DNA of 64,000 nt, from NCBI RefSeq assembly GCF_900129245.1, contig NZ_FQUT01000011.1, forward strand, positions 115,063-179,062, in the 5' to 3' direction. This document shows positions 36,277 to 45,040 of the stretch, in pieces. Numbering within the stretch: the stretch's first letter is position 1; every line of letters begins with the position of its first letter. The notes beneath the pieces are model-generated. The model saw nothing but the letters and a program-made list of their open reading frames with translations, searched no databases and was not told where the DNA came from. Both the position numbers and the translations under genes were made by a program. The stretch is from Chryseobacterium arachidis. GTDB taxonomy: Bacteria > Bacteroidota > Bacteroidia > Flavobacteriales > Weeksellaceae.

Positions 36277-38016
36277 ATGAAAAATAAATTTTTAATCTCT
36301 ATATTAAGTCTAAGTGCATTGGTAGCCATTGGATGCACAAACCTTGAAGAGCAGGTTATTGATGAGTCATTAGAAGTACAAGCAGCAAATATTGTTGAAT
36401 CTGTACTTGCACCGGCTTATGGTCCACTTCCTGATGCATTCACTCATACAAAAAACTATGGTCTTCAGCTCATCAGTTCGGATCAGGCAATTCTTCCTCC
36501 AAGAGGAAGTAATAATGACTGGTACGACGGCGGAAAATATATTGAACTTCATCAGCATACTACGACAACCACCAATGTTGTTGTACAACAGACCTGGGAT
36601 GCATTCAGGCTGATGCTTTCCAGAACGGTTACAGCTATTGATAAGCTACAGCCTCTTGCCTCTACAGATTCTAATGCCGCTAAAGCACTTTCCGAAATGC
36701 GTGCACTGAGAGCGTATTACAATATGCTGATGCTGGATTATTGGGGAATTGCATTTAAAAAGGAATCAGCAGGAGAGAATTCTCAGATTTTAAGAAAGCA
36801 AGAAGCCATCAGCTATATCGAAAGTGAATTTCTTGCCGTTGTAAATGATCTTGATAATACAAAAGGACCGGGAAGAATGTCTCAGGCTGCCGTAAATGGA
36901 TTTTTAGCACAACTTTATCTTAATGCCGCGGTATACAGAGATCCTTACGGAACACCTTCCTTCTCTGCAACGGATATGGATAAAGTCATTGAATATACCA
37001 ACAAGGTCATCAACAGCGGAAAATTTGCTTTATCTCCTGAATATTTTGCGATTTTTGACGATAATAATCATTCTAATAAAGAACTTATTTTTGCTATCGA
37101 TCAGCGTCAGGATCTTAATACATCACACAACAGATTAGGGTATTGGTCATTATCTGGAAGTCAATATCCATTAGCCGCTTTTCCAAAAGCTAACGGAACA
37201 GACGGACCTGCTATTACCTCTGATTTCTATCAGACGTGGGTTCAGGCTTACGGAAGCACAGACCCGGCAAAAGCAGATGCCAGATTTTACAAAGAAAACT
37301 TGATCATTCCTGATAATTTAAAAGATTTAACAGGGATAACTCCGGCAAACGATGCTAATCATTACTTCCTTGTGGATGGTTCTACGTATGAGATCAACAG
37401 AGGAATTCAGAGAGGAATCCAATGGGGGTTGCGAAATGCCTCAAACGGACAACCTTTCAAGGTGGGTGATAACGGGCAATATAAAATCTATCCAATTATT
37501 GAACAGAGAAACGGATATGTTAACTATGTGAATCACACGTTGGAAATTGATCTTGAAAATCCCAATAATAAAGATTATACAGACGGATACAGGGTTTCTA
37601 AATACCAGTTCAGCAGAACTTCGGATACCGGAAGAAACAGAGGAAATGCAGATATCGTACTTTTACGTTTAGCGGATATTTATTTAATGAGAGCCGAAGC
37701 TCAATTGAGAAAAGGAAATGCAGCAGCAGCCTTAACAGATGTAAACTTGGTAAGAGCATCGAGAACAGCAAGACCTGCCGTAACACCTCCTGCTTTAACT
37801 TCAATTAATTTGAATACACTTTACCGAGAAAGAGGTTTTGAATTCTATTGGGAATATTCCCGAAGAACAGACATGATCCGTTTTGGTCATTACGAAGATC
37901 CATACACTTCTAAAACCAATACCGATGTAAGAAAAAGGCTTTTCCCTATTCCGCAATCAGCAATTGACGGAGCATCAAGCGTTCCCGGATATCTGGTTCA
38001 GAATCAGGGATATTAA
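36277..38016 (+). CDS. SusD/RagB-family nutrient-binding lipoprotein
   Basis: This 579-residue protein has a lipoprotein signal (LSALVAIGCTNLEE, Cys at about residue 20) and the SusD fold. Recognisable pieces are MRALRAYYNMLMLDYWG at about 147-163, ADIVLLRLADIYLMRAEAQLRKGN at about 458-481 and the C-terminal YRERGFEFYWEYSRRTDMIRF with LFPIPQSAIDG near 565. It sits on the outer surface above the SusC barrel, 23 bp downstream of it in one operon, and binds the substrate. A strong terminator follows. The substrate is not inferable from the sequence. Confidence 0.94.
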   Translation: MKNKFLISILSLSALVAIGCTNLEEQVIDESLEVQAANIVESVLAPAYGPLPDAFTHTKNYGLQLISSDQAILPPRGSNNDWYDGGKYIELHQHTTTTTNVVVQQTWDAFRLMLSRTVTAIDKLQPLASTDSNAAKALSEMRALRAYYNMLMLDYWGIAFKKESAGENSQILRKQEAISYIESEFLAVVNDLDNTKGPGRMSQAAVNGFLAQLYLNAAVYRDPYGTPSFSATDMDKVIEYTNKVINSGKFALSPEYFAIFDDNNHSNKELIFAIDQRQDLNTSHNRLGYWSLSGSQYPLAAFPKANGTDGPAITSDFYQTWVQAYGSTDPAKADARFYKENLIIPDNLKDLTGITPANDANHYFLVDGSTYEINRGIQRGIQWGLRNASNGQPFKVGDNGQYKIYPIIEQRNGYVNYVNHTLEIDLENPNNKDYTDGYRVSKYQFSRTSDTGRNRGNADIVLLRLADIYLMRAEAQLRKGNAAAALTDVNLVRASRTARPAVTPPALTSINLNTLYRERGFEFYWEYSRRTDMIRFGHYEDPYTSKTNTDVRKRLFPIPQSAIDGASSVPGYLVQNQGY

Positions 38017-38040
38017 TTTTTATTACTTTATACTTTCAAT

Positions 38041-38070
38041 AAAACTGCCGGCAAATGTACCGGCAGTTTT
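38041..38070. terminator. bidirectional intrinsic terminator
   Basis: The perfect 11-bp arms AAAACTGCCGG and CCGGCAGTTTT enclose an 8-nt loop and have T-runs on both strands. It serves the susCD operon and the convergent 38080-38877 gene. Confidence 0.92.
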
Positions 38071-38079
38071 TGTTAATTC

Positions 38080-38877
38080 TCAGTTTCTTTCAATTCCCAG
38101 AATTTCAAAATAATCTTCATCAACCATATTCTGCAGATCATAAATTTTCTTAGGCTTGATGGTACTCCACACCGTTTTTTCATTCCCCGGATGATCATCA
38201 GACATGCTTCCACCTGTGGTTTCACTTTTTTTCCGGGTAGAAAAATTAATGCTCGTGGAAGACTCTTCGCCCGTAGCACGATGGAATTCTGAATGTTCGA
38301 AACCAATCAGCTCAAACCGGTTGTTTTGAAAACGAAAAGTATAATCAGCATTATTGACAAACCAGGATCCGCAGCTTAACCAATATCTGAAAGAGATTTT
38401 CAGCAGGCCTTTTTCAATAGAAATCCCGCCGGTTTCCAATAAAGGATCTTCGAGACAAGGGTTCATCTCACTATTTTCAGTTGGGATAAAACCTTTATTA
38501 TTTTTCGCGACAAGTGTATACCCTTGATTTTTATTTTTAAAGAAAACTAAAATAATTCTGGGATTAAGATTCAGTTGATCCGAACCAAAATTTTCATTTT
38601 TCCTGAAATTTTTAGGATTTGTATCTTCAATAATAACGACCTGATCATCAAGCTGATCTTTATTGAGGTCACCCTGTGTATGATAAATCACCTTCCACCC
38701 TTTTGGGACAAAATCTTCTATCAACTTTACCTGTTTGGGAAAATTCTGCGAAAATGTATAGTTTGAAAAAAGAAGGAAAAGAGCGAAGAAAAGTGTTCTT
38801 TTCAAATAAGAAAAATTCACATTTATTATTGAGTCGGTGTTCTTAATCATAGTATTTTTGATTTCATCATTAATCAT
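38080..38877 (-). CDS. exported protein of unknown function
   Basis: This protein has 265 residues. A hydrophobic stretch, TLFFALFLLFSNYTFSQ, lies at about residues 29-45, so if the ATG at 38877 is used a long basic head precedes it; a later start at one of the Met codons (for example residue 11) would give a normal signal peptide. The mature part contains DLNKDQLDDQVVIIED near residue 70, an FG-GAP/VCBS-like calcium loop, and a beta-rich body. No catalytic motif stands out. It is convergent with susD. The role is unknown. Confidence 0.7.
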   Translation of the reverse strand: MINDEIKNTMIKNTDSIINVNFSYLKRTLFFALFLLFSNYTFSQNFPKQVKLIEDFVPKGWKVIYHTQGDLNKDQLDDQVVIIEDTNPKNFRKNENFGSDQLNLNPRIILVFFKNKNQGYTLVAKNNKGFIPTENSEMNPCLEDPLLETGGISIEKGLLKISFRYWLSCGSWFVNNADYTFRFQNNRFELIGFEHSEFHRATGEESSTSINFSTRKKSETTGGSMSDDHPGNEKTVWSTIKPKKIYDLQNMVDEDYFEILGIERN

Positions 38878-38972
38878 TTCAAAATTAAAGATAAAAACTA
38901 GGAATAAGTTACCTGAACAGAGATCTTTATTAAAAACTTGTCAGGATATACGTTATTTATCATACTTTGATT

Positions 38973-39054
38973 TTAACCACTAAGCGCACTAAAGATTACA
39001 CAAGGAACACAATAGTTGTGAACTTTGTGGATAACCTTAGTGTACGTTGTGGTA
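38973..39054. repeat. short palindromic repeat related to R1
   Basis: The left arm TTAACCACTAAGCGCACTAA and the right arm TTAGTGTACGTTGTGGTAA are imperfect inverse copies, 82 bp end to end. They carry the same TTAACCAC start as R1 but a different inner sequence. Confidence 0.5.
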
Positions 39055-39140
39055 AAAAATAATCATGATTACAGCAAACAGCATTCAATTATAACATATT
39101 GCGGACAATCAGAAAAACTTGTTTAAACTTTTAGCCTAAA

Positions 39141-39164
39141 TATATCAGTCACATTAGATTTTAA
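39141..39164. repeat. single arm of repeat R2
   Basis: The segment TATATCAGTCACATTAGATTTTAA repeats the R2 arm of 30057-30203 almost exactly but has no partner nearby, so it is a truncated copy or one arm left by deletion. Confidence 0.6.
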
Positions 39165-39177
39165 CTGATAAAAAGAT

Positions 39178-39203
39178 AAGGGCTTGCTAAAAAACAAACC
39201 CTT
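39178..39203 (-). terminator. intrinsic terminator
   Basis: On the minus strand the arms AGGGTTTG and CAAGCCCT enclose an 8-nt loop, and the sequence ATCTTTTT follows. It lies just past the stop of the 39228-40292 gene. A close copy of the design is at 41078-41101. Confidence 0.75.
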
Positions 39204-39227
39204 CTAAATTTAATATGTCTTGATTAC

Positions 39228-40292
39228 TCAATTTATCTTTTCAAAAATCTCAGACATCGTTTCTTTATCCAGACTTTCCATATCTATTAATTTTAACGAT
39301 TTTACCATTTTCAAAGTCGAAGTTTTATACTTCAAAAAATGTGGCGTCTGCAAATGAAACTGATACGCCTCTTTGTTGGCATAGATTTCTACAATTCTTA
39401 TCTGAGTGGGATTTTCCTTCTGATACATTGGAAAAATCGCAATCACGCCTTTCTCCAATTTTATCGACGCTGAAGCTTCTTCTTTCAGAATCGAATTATA
39501 TTCTTCTAAAAATTCAGGGATAATTTCTATTTCGGAGATACGAACCATCATATCATTTTCGATTATCGGAACTAGCGGTTTTCCAATAATCTTTCGAACT
39601 GTATTTGCCTGAGTTTTGTTAACAGATTCCTGAACCAAATCAGCCAATTGTACCAACTGATTTTCGGTAATTCCGATGTTTTTTCCCATATTGATATGAG
39701 ATTGCAACTGCCCTTCAACTTCATCCAAAGAAGCCAAGGCCGAAATCGTCACCAATTCTCTTTGCTGATAAGTGAGAACTTCGCTCATAAAAATATCGGC
39801 AAATAAATGTTCTTTGAGGAAAGCATCAATTCGTGGTGCAAATTCACCAAAACCTGGTGCTGGTTTGGTTTGCGGCGTTTTCGTTAATGTTTCTAACGTT
39901 TTTCTGCCTCGTTCATATTTATCGACAACATTATTTTCTACAACGATTTTCTTTCCTTCAATATCATTAATACCCTTCACTTTTCTTTCATCTAAAATAG
40001 TTTTAAAGGTATTAATCGCATTCAGACTTCTCGGAAAACCGCAATACGCATACAATTGAACCAAAGCTTCCTTGATTTCATTAATCGTCAAACCCAAATC
40101 TAATCCAGCATTCAACTGAACTTTCAAATTTTCAAGATTTCCAGTTGCTGTGAGTGAAGAAATCTTTACCAGACTTTGTTCTTTAGCATTCAGATTTTGA
40201 TGGGTTTTATTTTCCTGTGCATTCATTTTGGTCATACTTAATGTGAGAACAAAAAGAATCATCCATTGCAGAAACTTGTTTTTGCTCATCAT
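39228..40292 (-). CDS. secreted CMD-CMD-ABM fusion protein
   Basis: This 354-residue exported protein (signal FLQWMILFVLTLSMTKMNAQ) carries two carboxymuconolactone-decarboxylase domains. Unit 1, about 30-115, has LGLTINEIKEALVQLYAYCGFP; unit 2, about 150-240, has REL-VTISALASLDEVEGQLQSHINMG. A C-terminal ABM-like domain follows (about 248-330, RISEIEIIPEFLEEYNSILKE and VEIYANKEAYQFHLQTPHF). Each CMD unit lacks the CxxC redox pair of AhpD, so it is not a classical peroxidase. The architecture suggests a scavenger or modifier of small organic molecules outside the cytoplasm. It belongs to the minus-strand cluster with cupin, SDR and alcohol dehydrogenase genes. Confidence 0.87.
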   Translation of the reverse strand: MMSKNKFLQWMILFVLTLSMTKMNAQENKTHQNLNAKEQSLVKISSLTATGNLENLKVQLNAGLDLGLTINEIKEALVQLYAYCGFPRSLNAINTFKTILDERKVKGINDIEGKKIVVENNVVDKYERGRKTLETLTKTPQTKPAPGFGEFAPRIDAFLKEHLFADIFMSEVLTYQQRELVTISALASLDEVEGQLQSHINMGKNIGITENQLVQLADLVQESVNKTQANTVRKIIGKPLVPIIENDMMVRISEIEIIPEFLEEYNSILKEEASASIKLEKGVIAIFPMYQKENPTQIRIVEIYANKEAYQFHLQTPHFLKYKTSTLKMVKSLKLIDMESLDKETMSEIFEKIN

Positions 40293-40445
40293 AGAAAATT
40301 ATTTTTTGGTTTCTTTTTTTAATATTTATTTGAAAATAATTTTAACACAAAGCGCACGAAGTTTATTTTTAAAACAAATGCTTTTAGGCTCACAAAGCCG
40401 CTATCGCTTATAAAAGTATACTTTTGCATTTAAATTAACCTCAAA

Positions 40446-40955
40446 TTATTTTTTATTAGCTTCAGCAAATTCTTCATCTGAAACAGCTTCCAGCCAAGTA
40501 TTTTCATTGCTTTTTGGATTTCCGTTCGTTGCTAAATGCGAGAACCAACTTTCGGCAGTTGCACCGTGCCAATGCTCAACATTCGGAGCAATTTCTACGA
40601 TGTCACCAGGTTTTAAACGACGGACAGGCTTTCCTCTTTCCTGATATAAACCTTCGCCACCCACCACAATCAAAAGCTGTCCGCCGGTATGACTATGCCA
40701 ATTGTTGCGACAGCCCGGTTCAAATGTAACATTGGAAAGGGGAATATTTAATTCTTTATTGCTTGTCAAAGGTGCTAAATAGGATTTGCCAATAAAATAT
40801 TGTGCATAAGCCGTGTTTTCTTCACCTGTCGGAAAATCACTTATTTTAGGGATATTTGTACTCATTTTCTTAGATTTTATTTTGTTTAAATGTATTTTAT
40901 TTTGTGCGATTACAGTTGGACTGATCGCTAAAAGAATAATAATTAAATATTTCAC
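40446..40955 (-). CDS. exported cupin-domain protein
   Basis: This 169-residue protein starts with a weak signal (YLIIILLAISPTVIAQN). If the internal ATG at residue 31 is used it would be cytosolic. The cupin core contains GCRNNWHSHTGGQLLIVVGGEG (about 83-104) and IVEIAPNVEHWHGA (about 119-132), so the metal-binding His and Glu positions are present. It has the form of the (R)-mandelonitrile-lyase/cupin proteins that often lie beside CMD-type proteins, but the reaction is not certain. It is part of the 39-45 kb minus-strand cluster. Confidence 0.87.
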   Translation of the reverse strand: MKYLIIILLAISPTVIAQNKIHLNKIKSKKMSTNIPKISDFPTGEENTAYAQYFIGKSYLAPLTSNKELNIPLSNVTFEPGCRNNWHSHTGGQLLIVVGGEGLYQERGKPVRRLKPGDIVEIAPNVEHWHGATAESWFSHLATNGNPKSNENTWLEAVSDEEFAEANKK

Positions 40956-41077
40956 TATTTTAAATTTAATTTACTTAAAATCAACCATATAGCAAAAATC
41001 CAACAATACAATCATTTATAGTTATATCGATTACGGAATTGCTTACCATTTTTACTGATTTGAAGGGATAAACAGAT

Positions 41078-41101
41078 AAGGGCCTGCCGAAACAAACCCT
41101 T
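41078..41101 (-). terminator. intrinsic terminator
   Basis: On the minus strand the arms AAGGGTTTG and CAGGCCCTT enclose a 6-nt loop and are followed by ATCTGTTT. It lies just past the SDR stop and shares its layout with the terminator at 39178-39203. Confidence 0.65.
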
Positions 41102-41106
41102 TAATT

Positions 41107-41856
41107 TTATGTAATGCTGATGCCGCCATCCACAGAAATCGGCTGACCGATAATATAGCTGGAAGCCGGACTGAACAGCCAAAGTACTGTTTCTGCCACT
41201 TCGCTTGCTTTGCCTAATCTTTTGATGGGTGCCCAATCTTGAGAAGCACTTTCGTCGAGGTCGCCCAAAGCAAACATTTCATCAACCATCGGTGTTTCTA
41301 TTACTCCCGGACAAACCGCATTGATTCTGATTCCTTCCGGTGCATATTCTACCGCCGCACTTTTCGTCAGCCCCAAAACGCCGTGTTTTGTAGCGTGATA
41401 AGCTGCTCTTCCAGCTCCAGCAACCAATCCGCCGATAGATGAATTGTTGACAATTGCTCCGCTTCCCTGTTTCTGCATCTGTAAAAGCTCATATTTCATC
41501 GTTAATAAAGTTCCTTTCAGATTAATACTCATCACTTTATCATATTCTTCTTCAGGTAAATCGGCAAGTTTGGAAGGTCTTGGCTGGATTCCAGCATTGT
41601 TGAACGCTGCATCCAATCTTCCGTATTTTTCGACCACGAAATTGATGGCCGCTTCTACATCTTTTGCCGAAGAAACATCACATTTCACCGCAGAAGCTTC
41701 ACCTCCATTAGCTTTGATTTTTTCTACCGTTTTTAGTGCTGCTTCCTCATTAATGTCTGCCACCACTACTTTTGCACCTCTTTCGGCTGCCATAACTGCA
41801 ACTGCTTCGCCCATTCCCATTGCACCACCGGTTACGAATACTACTTGATTTTCCAT
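41107..41856 (-). CDS. SDR-family oxidoreductase (glucose/cyclohexanol dehydrogenase type)
   Basis: This 249-residue short-chain dehydrogenase has TGGAMGMG at residues 9-16, DINEE after the second strand (NAD preference), NNAG at about 88-91, VNNSSIGG with the catalytic Ser near 139, YHATK at about 152-156 and the CPGVIETPM loop. Its C-terminus ends in a VDGGISI-type motif, typical of classical SDRs with a C-terminal tetramer contact. It is a different subgroup from the SDRs at 20-844 and 6777-7598. The substrate is unknown; the context suggests small alcohols, ketones or aldehydes. Confidence 0.93.
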   Translation of the reverse strand: MENQVVFVTGGAMGMGEAVAVMAAERGAKVVVADINEEAALKTVEKIKANGGEASAVKCDVSSAKDVEAAINFVVEKYGRLDAAFNNAGIQPRPSKLADLPEEEYDKVMSINLKGTLLTMKYELLQMQKQGSGAIVNNSSIGGLVAGAGRAAYHATKHGVLGLTKSAAVEYAPEGIRINAVCPGVIETPMVDEMFALGDLDESASQDWAPIKRLGKASEVAETVLWLFSPASSYIIGQPISVDGGISIT

Positions 41857-41906
41857 TTTTATTTTTGATTTTGTAATTTATATTTAAAAACTTGTTTAAT
41901 TTTTTT

Positions 41907-42051
41907 TTAACCACAAAAGATGCAAAAGAATAAATAGCCTTATTTAAAGTAAATCTTTATAAAAACTGTTGTGTGCTTTTATTATCTAATAATAGCTGGA
42001 AGAATATCTTTTGTCACTTTTGACTCCGTCGAATCTTTGATTTGTGGTTAA
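41907..42051. repeat. dispersed palindromic repeat, family R1 (copy 3)
   Basis: The left arm TTAACCACAAAAGATGCAAA (41907) is mirrored by ATCTTTTGTCACTTTTG (from about 42005) and TTTGTGGTTAA (ending 42051). The right arm carries an extra insert between these pieces (GACTCCGTCGAATCTTTGA). The gap between the SDR and alcohol dehydrogenase genes is mostly made of this element. Confidence 0.65.
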
Positions 42052-42068
42052 ATTAATTTCGCCTTAAT

Positions 42069-43268
42069 TTAAAATGTTGTCGCATCAATCACATATCGGT
42101 AACGTGCTTCTTTATTCACCACTTTGTCCCACGCATTGTTGATTTCATTAGCTTTAATAACCTGAATTTGCGGATAGATTTTGTTTTCCGCGCAATAATC
42201 CATCACTTCCTGCGTTTCAGGAATTCCGCCAATCAGGGAACCGTTGAAGTTGACACGATTAAAAATCATATTAAAATTATTAATCGTCAATTCTCCATTT
42301 ATAGGCTGCCCAACCTGTGTGAAATAGCCGTATTTTTTCACACAATCGACGTAAGGCGACATATCGTAAGCATAAGGAACCGTTGAAATCATAAAATCTA
42401 ATTTGCCCTTATGAGGCTTTAAATCTTCAGCCGATTCTACAACAATCACTTCTTTGGCACCGAAACTTTTAATGTCGTTTACTTTTGAAGGTGAAGTGGT
42501 GAAAGCATAGACTTCCGCACCTTTTGAAACAGCCAATTTCACAGCAAGATGCCCTAAACCTCCAATACCAATCACCCCAATTTTATCACCCTTTTTGAAA
42601 TTGATTTTCATCATTGGCGAATAGGTCGTAATTCCTGCGCAAAGCAATGGTGCAGCATATTTAAGATCGATATTTTCCGGAATTTTAATGGCAAAATGTT
42701 CCGTTACCACAATGTTGTTGGAATAGCCACCCTGCGTAATTCCTGAAGGCGATGTTTTATCCGGAGCGCCGTACGTTCCTATCATTCCTGTGGTTTCGCA
42801 GTGGTGTTCTTCGCCGTTTTTACAGCTTTCACATTTCATACAACTATCGACCATACAGCCAACTCCGGCTTTATCCCCTACTTTAAATTTGGTTACATTT
42901 TTCCCGACAGCTGTTACAATTCCAGCGATTTCGTGCCCCGGAACTTGTGGATAAGCTTGTTTTCCCCAATGTCCTTTAATGGTATGAATATCCGAATGAC
43001 AGATTCCTGAATATTTAATTTCAATTAAAATATCATTGTCGCCCACGGCTCTGCGTTCAAAACTCCAGCTTTCCAGCTTTCCGTTTTCATCTTTTCCGGC
43101 GTAGCCTCTTGATTTTATATTTTTACTCATATTTTTTGATGGATTATTTTGTGCTAAAATGTCTAAAGGATTCAGCAGCATTAAGCCTGCACCAGCCAAA
43201 GCCGACTGCTGAATAAATTTTTCTTCTCGAATTCTGATTGTTGTTTTCTTCCATATTTTATGATTCAA
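42069..43268 (-). CDS. zinc-dependent NAD(P) alcohol dehydrogenase (YahK/CAD type)
   Basis: This 399-residue medium-chain dehydrogenase shows the catalytic zinc ligands in GICHSD and GHE (VPGHEIAG), the structural zinc loop C-x2-C-x2-C-x7-C (MKCESCKNGEEHHC) and the Rossmann motif GIGGLGHLAVK. It oxidises alcohols or reduces aldehydes with NAD(P). The first 46 residues are unusual: FIQQSALAGAGLMLLNPLDI looks like a Tat signal core, but the twin Arg is replaced (RIREEKF). A cytosolic start at 43130 (MSKNIKSRGY) gives a normal family N-terminus. The longer frame overlaps the upstream acetyltransferase gene by 11 bp. Confidence 0.9.
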   Translation of the reverse strand: MNHKIWKKTTIRIREEKFIQQSALAGAGLMLLNPLDILAQNNPSKNMSKNIKSRGYAGKDENGKLESWSFERRAVGDNDILIEIKYSGICHSDIHTIKGHWGKQAYPQVPGHEIAGIVTAVGKNVTKFKVGDKAGVGCMVDSCMKCESCKNGEEHHCETTGMIGTYGAPDKTSPSGITQGGYSNNIVVTEHFAIKIPENIDLKYAAPLLCAGITTYSPMMKINFKKGDKIGVIGIGGLGHLAVKLAVSKGAEVYAFTTSPSKVNDIKSFGAKEVIVVESAEDLKPHKGKLDFMISTVPYAYDMSPYVDCVKKYGYFTQVGQPINGELTINNFNMIFNRVNFNGSLIGGIPETQEVMDYCAENKIYPQIQVIKANEINNAWDKVVNKEARYRYVIDATTF

Positions 43269-43824
43269 TTGTTTTAATGATTTTTGCAGGAATTCCTCCT
43301 ACCACAACATTGTCCGGAACATCTTTTGAAACCACGGCTCCGGCTGCAACCACCGCATTTTCGCCAATCGTAACTCCTGGAAGAATGGTTGCGTTGGCTC
43401 CAATCCACGCATTTTTCTTGATTAAAATTGATTTACCAATCAATCCTTTTCTGTGTTGAGGTTCTAAAGGATGATTTTCAGTGATCAGACTTACTTTCGG
43501 ACCGATTAAAACATCGTCTTCAATCGTAATTCCGCCCAAAGTCAGAAAGGTGCAGTCGAAATTGATGAATACATTTTTACCGATGTTTAGATTTTTTCCA
43601 TAGTTGATGTAAATCGGCGTAAACACTGCTACATTCTCCAGTTTTTTACCGACAATTTCACTTAATAGGTTTAAAATCTCATCCGGTTCTGTGGAATTAT
43701 TTAGTTGAAGAAGTCTTTTCTTAACCTCATAAGAAGCCACCAGCAATTTGTGAATTTCCGGGTCGTTGGGCATTATTGTTTCACCATTTTTTAACCTGGT
43801 GAAAATATCTTCATTAAGGCTCAT
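43258..43824 (-). CDS. sugar/maltose O-acetyltransferase, hexapeptide-repeat type
   Basis: This protein of 188 residues (from MSLNEDIFTRL at 43824; a longer frame begins at 43899) has a left-handed beta-helix acyltransferase fold: repeats I-G-x-x-V/I (GKNVFINFDCTFLTLGGITI, IGPKVSLIT, IGANATILPGVTIG) and the family motif NHPLEPQHRKG. It transfers acetyl groups from acetyl-CoA to sugars. The shorter start matches the usual family opening. It lies between the alcohol dehydrogenase and the alpha/beta hydrolase genes, and its stop overlaps the longer reading of the former. Confidence 0.87.
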   Translation of the reverse strand: MSLNEDIFTRLKNGETIMPNDPEIHKLLVASYEVKKRLLQLNNSTEPDEILNLLSEIVGKKLENVAVFTPIYINYGKNLNIGKNVFINFDCTFLTLGGITIEDDVLIGPKVSLITENHPLEPQHRKGLIGKSILIKKNAWIGANATILPGVTIGENAVVAAGAVVSKDVPDNVVVGGIPAKIIKTIES

Positions 43825-43899
43825 TATTAAATATTTAGAGAAATAAAATGCTAAATCCGTCATTTCTAAAGATGCGGATTCAGCTATTGCACTATTCAA

Positions 43900-44955
43900 T
43901 TAGTTCAAATTGGTTCTGAAGAAATGATCCAGCTTTTCAAAAGGAATTACATCGACTTTATCGTATAAATCCACGTGAACCGCATTTGGAATAATCATCA
44001 ATTCTTTCGGTTCAGAAGCCACTTTGTAAATGTCTTCGCTCATATATTTGGAGTGTGCATTTTCCCCTGCAATCAGAAGCATTGGTCTTGGTGAAATTTC
44101 TTTAATGTAACTTAACATTACCGAATTGGCAAAAGATAGAGAATTCGTTTTCGTCCAGCCTTTATTTGAGTTTAAAGAACGTTTGTGATATCCTCTCGGC
44201 GTTTTATAATAATCAAAATAATCCTTTACAAACTGAGGTTCATCACCGTTTAATTTTTCAGGCAAATGGGTTGCCGGATATTCTGGTTTTCCGTTTTCAG
44301 CATCCACCCAACGTTGCAGACTCATTGTTTCGAAAGCTTTCGTACGTTCTTCGGGAGTCATTTTATCATAATATCCTTTGGCACTTACTCTTGAAATATC
44401 ATAAGCACTCGTCGTCGCCACTGCTTTCACCCGTTTGTCGGCAATGGTCGCATTCAAGGCAAAAGTGGCAAAGCCACAGATTCCGATGATTCCGATTTTG
44501 TTTCTATCTACATTTTTTTGAAGCCCTAAGAAATCAACTGCCGCGCTGAAATCTTCGGTATTGATGTCGGGTGAAGCAATGTCTCTCGGCTCGCCTCCAC
44601 TTTCGCCGTTGTAAGAAGGGTCGAAAGCGATAACGGCAAAACCTCTTTCCGCCATCTGATTGGCATACAAACCGGAAGACTGTTCTTTCACGGCACCAAA
44701 CGGTCCACTGATTGCCAATGCTGCCAGTTTTTCATTTCCTGTATTTTTTGGAAGGTATAAATCTCCGGAAAGTGTTATTCCGTAACGGTTTTTGAAGGTA
44801 ACCGCTTTTCGGGTTACTTTATCACTGAGTTGGAAAGTATAATGTTCGTTTTGTTCTGTTGCATTCATTTTTGTTTGATTTGATTTTTTATTCTGCGCAA
44901 ATGCCTGTCCGATGAAAAGAAAGGACAAGGCCACCACTGTTGCTACTATTTTCAT
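43900..44955 (-). CDS. exported alpha/beta hydrolase (dienelactone-hydrolase-like)
   Basis: This 351-residue protein has a signal peptide (VVALSFLFIGQAFAQN). The alpha/beta-hydrolase fold is visible: GPFGAVKEQSSGLYANQMAERG for the oxyanion region and a nucleophile elbow GICGF at about 164-168, where the nucleophile is Cys rather than Ser, as in dienelactone hydrolases and the YcjY-like group. The Asp/His pair is likely in the LLIAGENAHS and NAVHVDLYD regions. The substrate is unknown. The gene ends directly before the acetyltransferase long frame. A -7 box TAATTTTG lies about 30 bp before its ATG. Confidence 0.86.
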   Translation of the reverse strand: MKIVATVVALSFLFIGQAFAQNKKSNQTKMNATEQNEHYTFQLSDKVTRKAVTFKNRYGITLSGDLYLPKNTGNEKLAALAISGPFGAVKEQSSGLYANQMAERGFAVIAFDPSYNGESGGEPRDIASPDINTEDFSAAVDFLGLQKNVDRNKIGIIGICGFATFALNATIADKRVKAVATTSAYDISRVSAKGYYDKMTPEERTKAFETMSLQRWVDAENGKPEYPATHLPEKLNGDEPQFVKDYFDYYKTPRGYHKRSLNSNKGWTKTNSLSFANSVMLSYIKEISPRPMLLIAGENAHSKYMSEDIYKVASEPKELMIIPNAVHVDLYDKVDVIPFEKLDHFFRTNLN

Positions 44956-45040
44956 CTGAATGTTTAAAAAATTACTGACACAAAATTAGAAACAGCGAGG
45001 AGCTAACAGTTAATGATAATCAAACCAAAAATTAAGAAAA

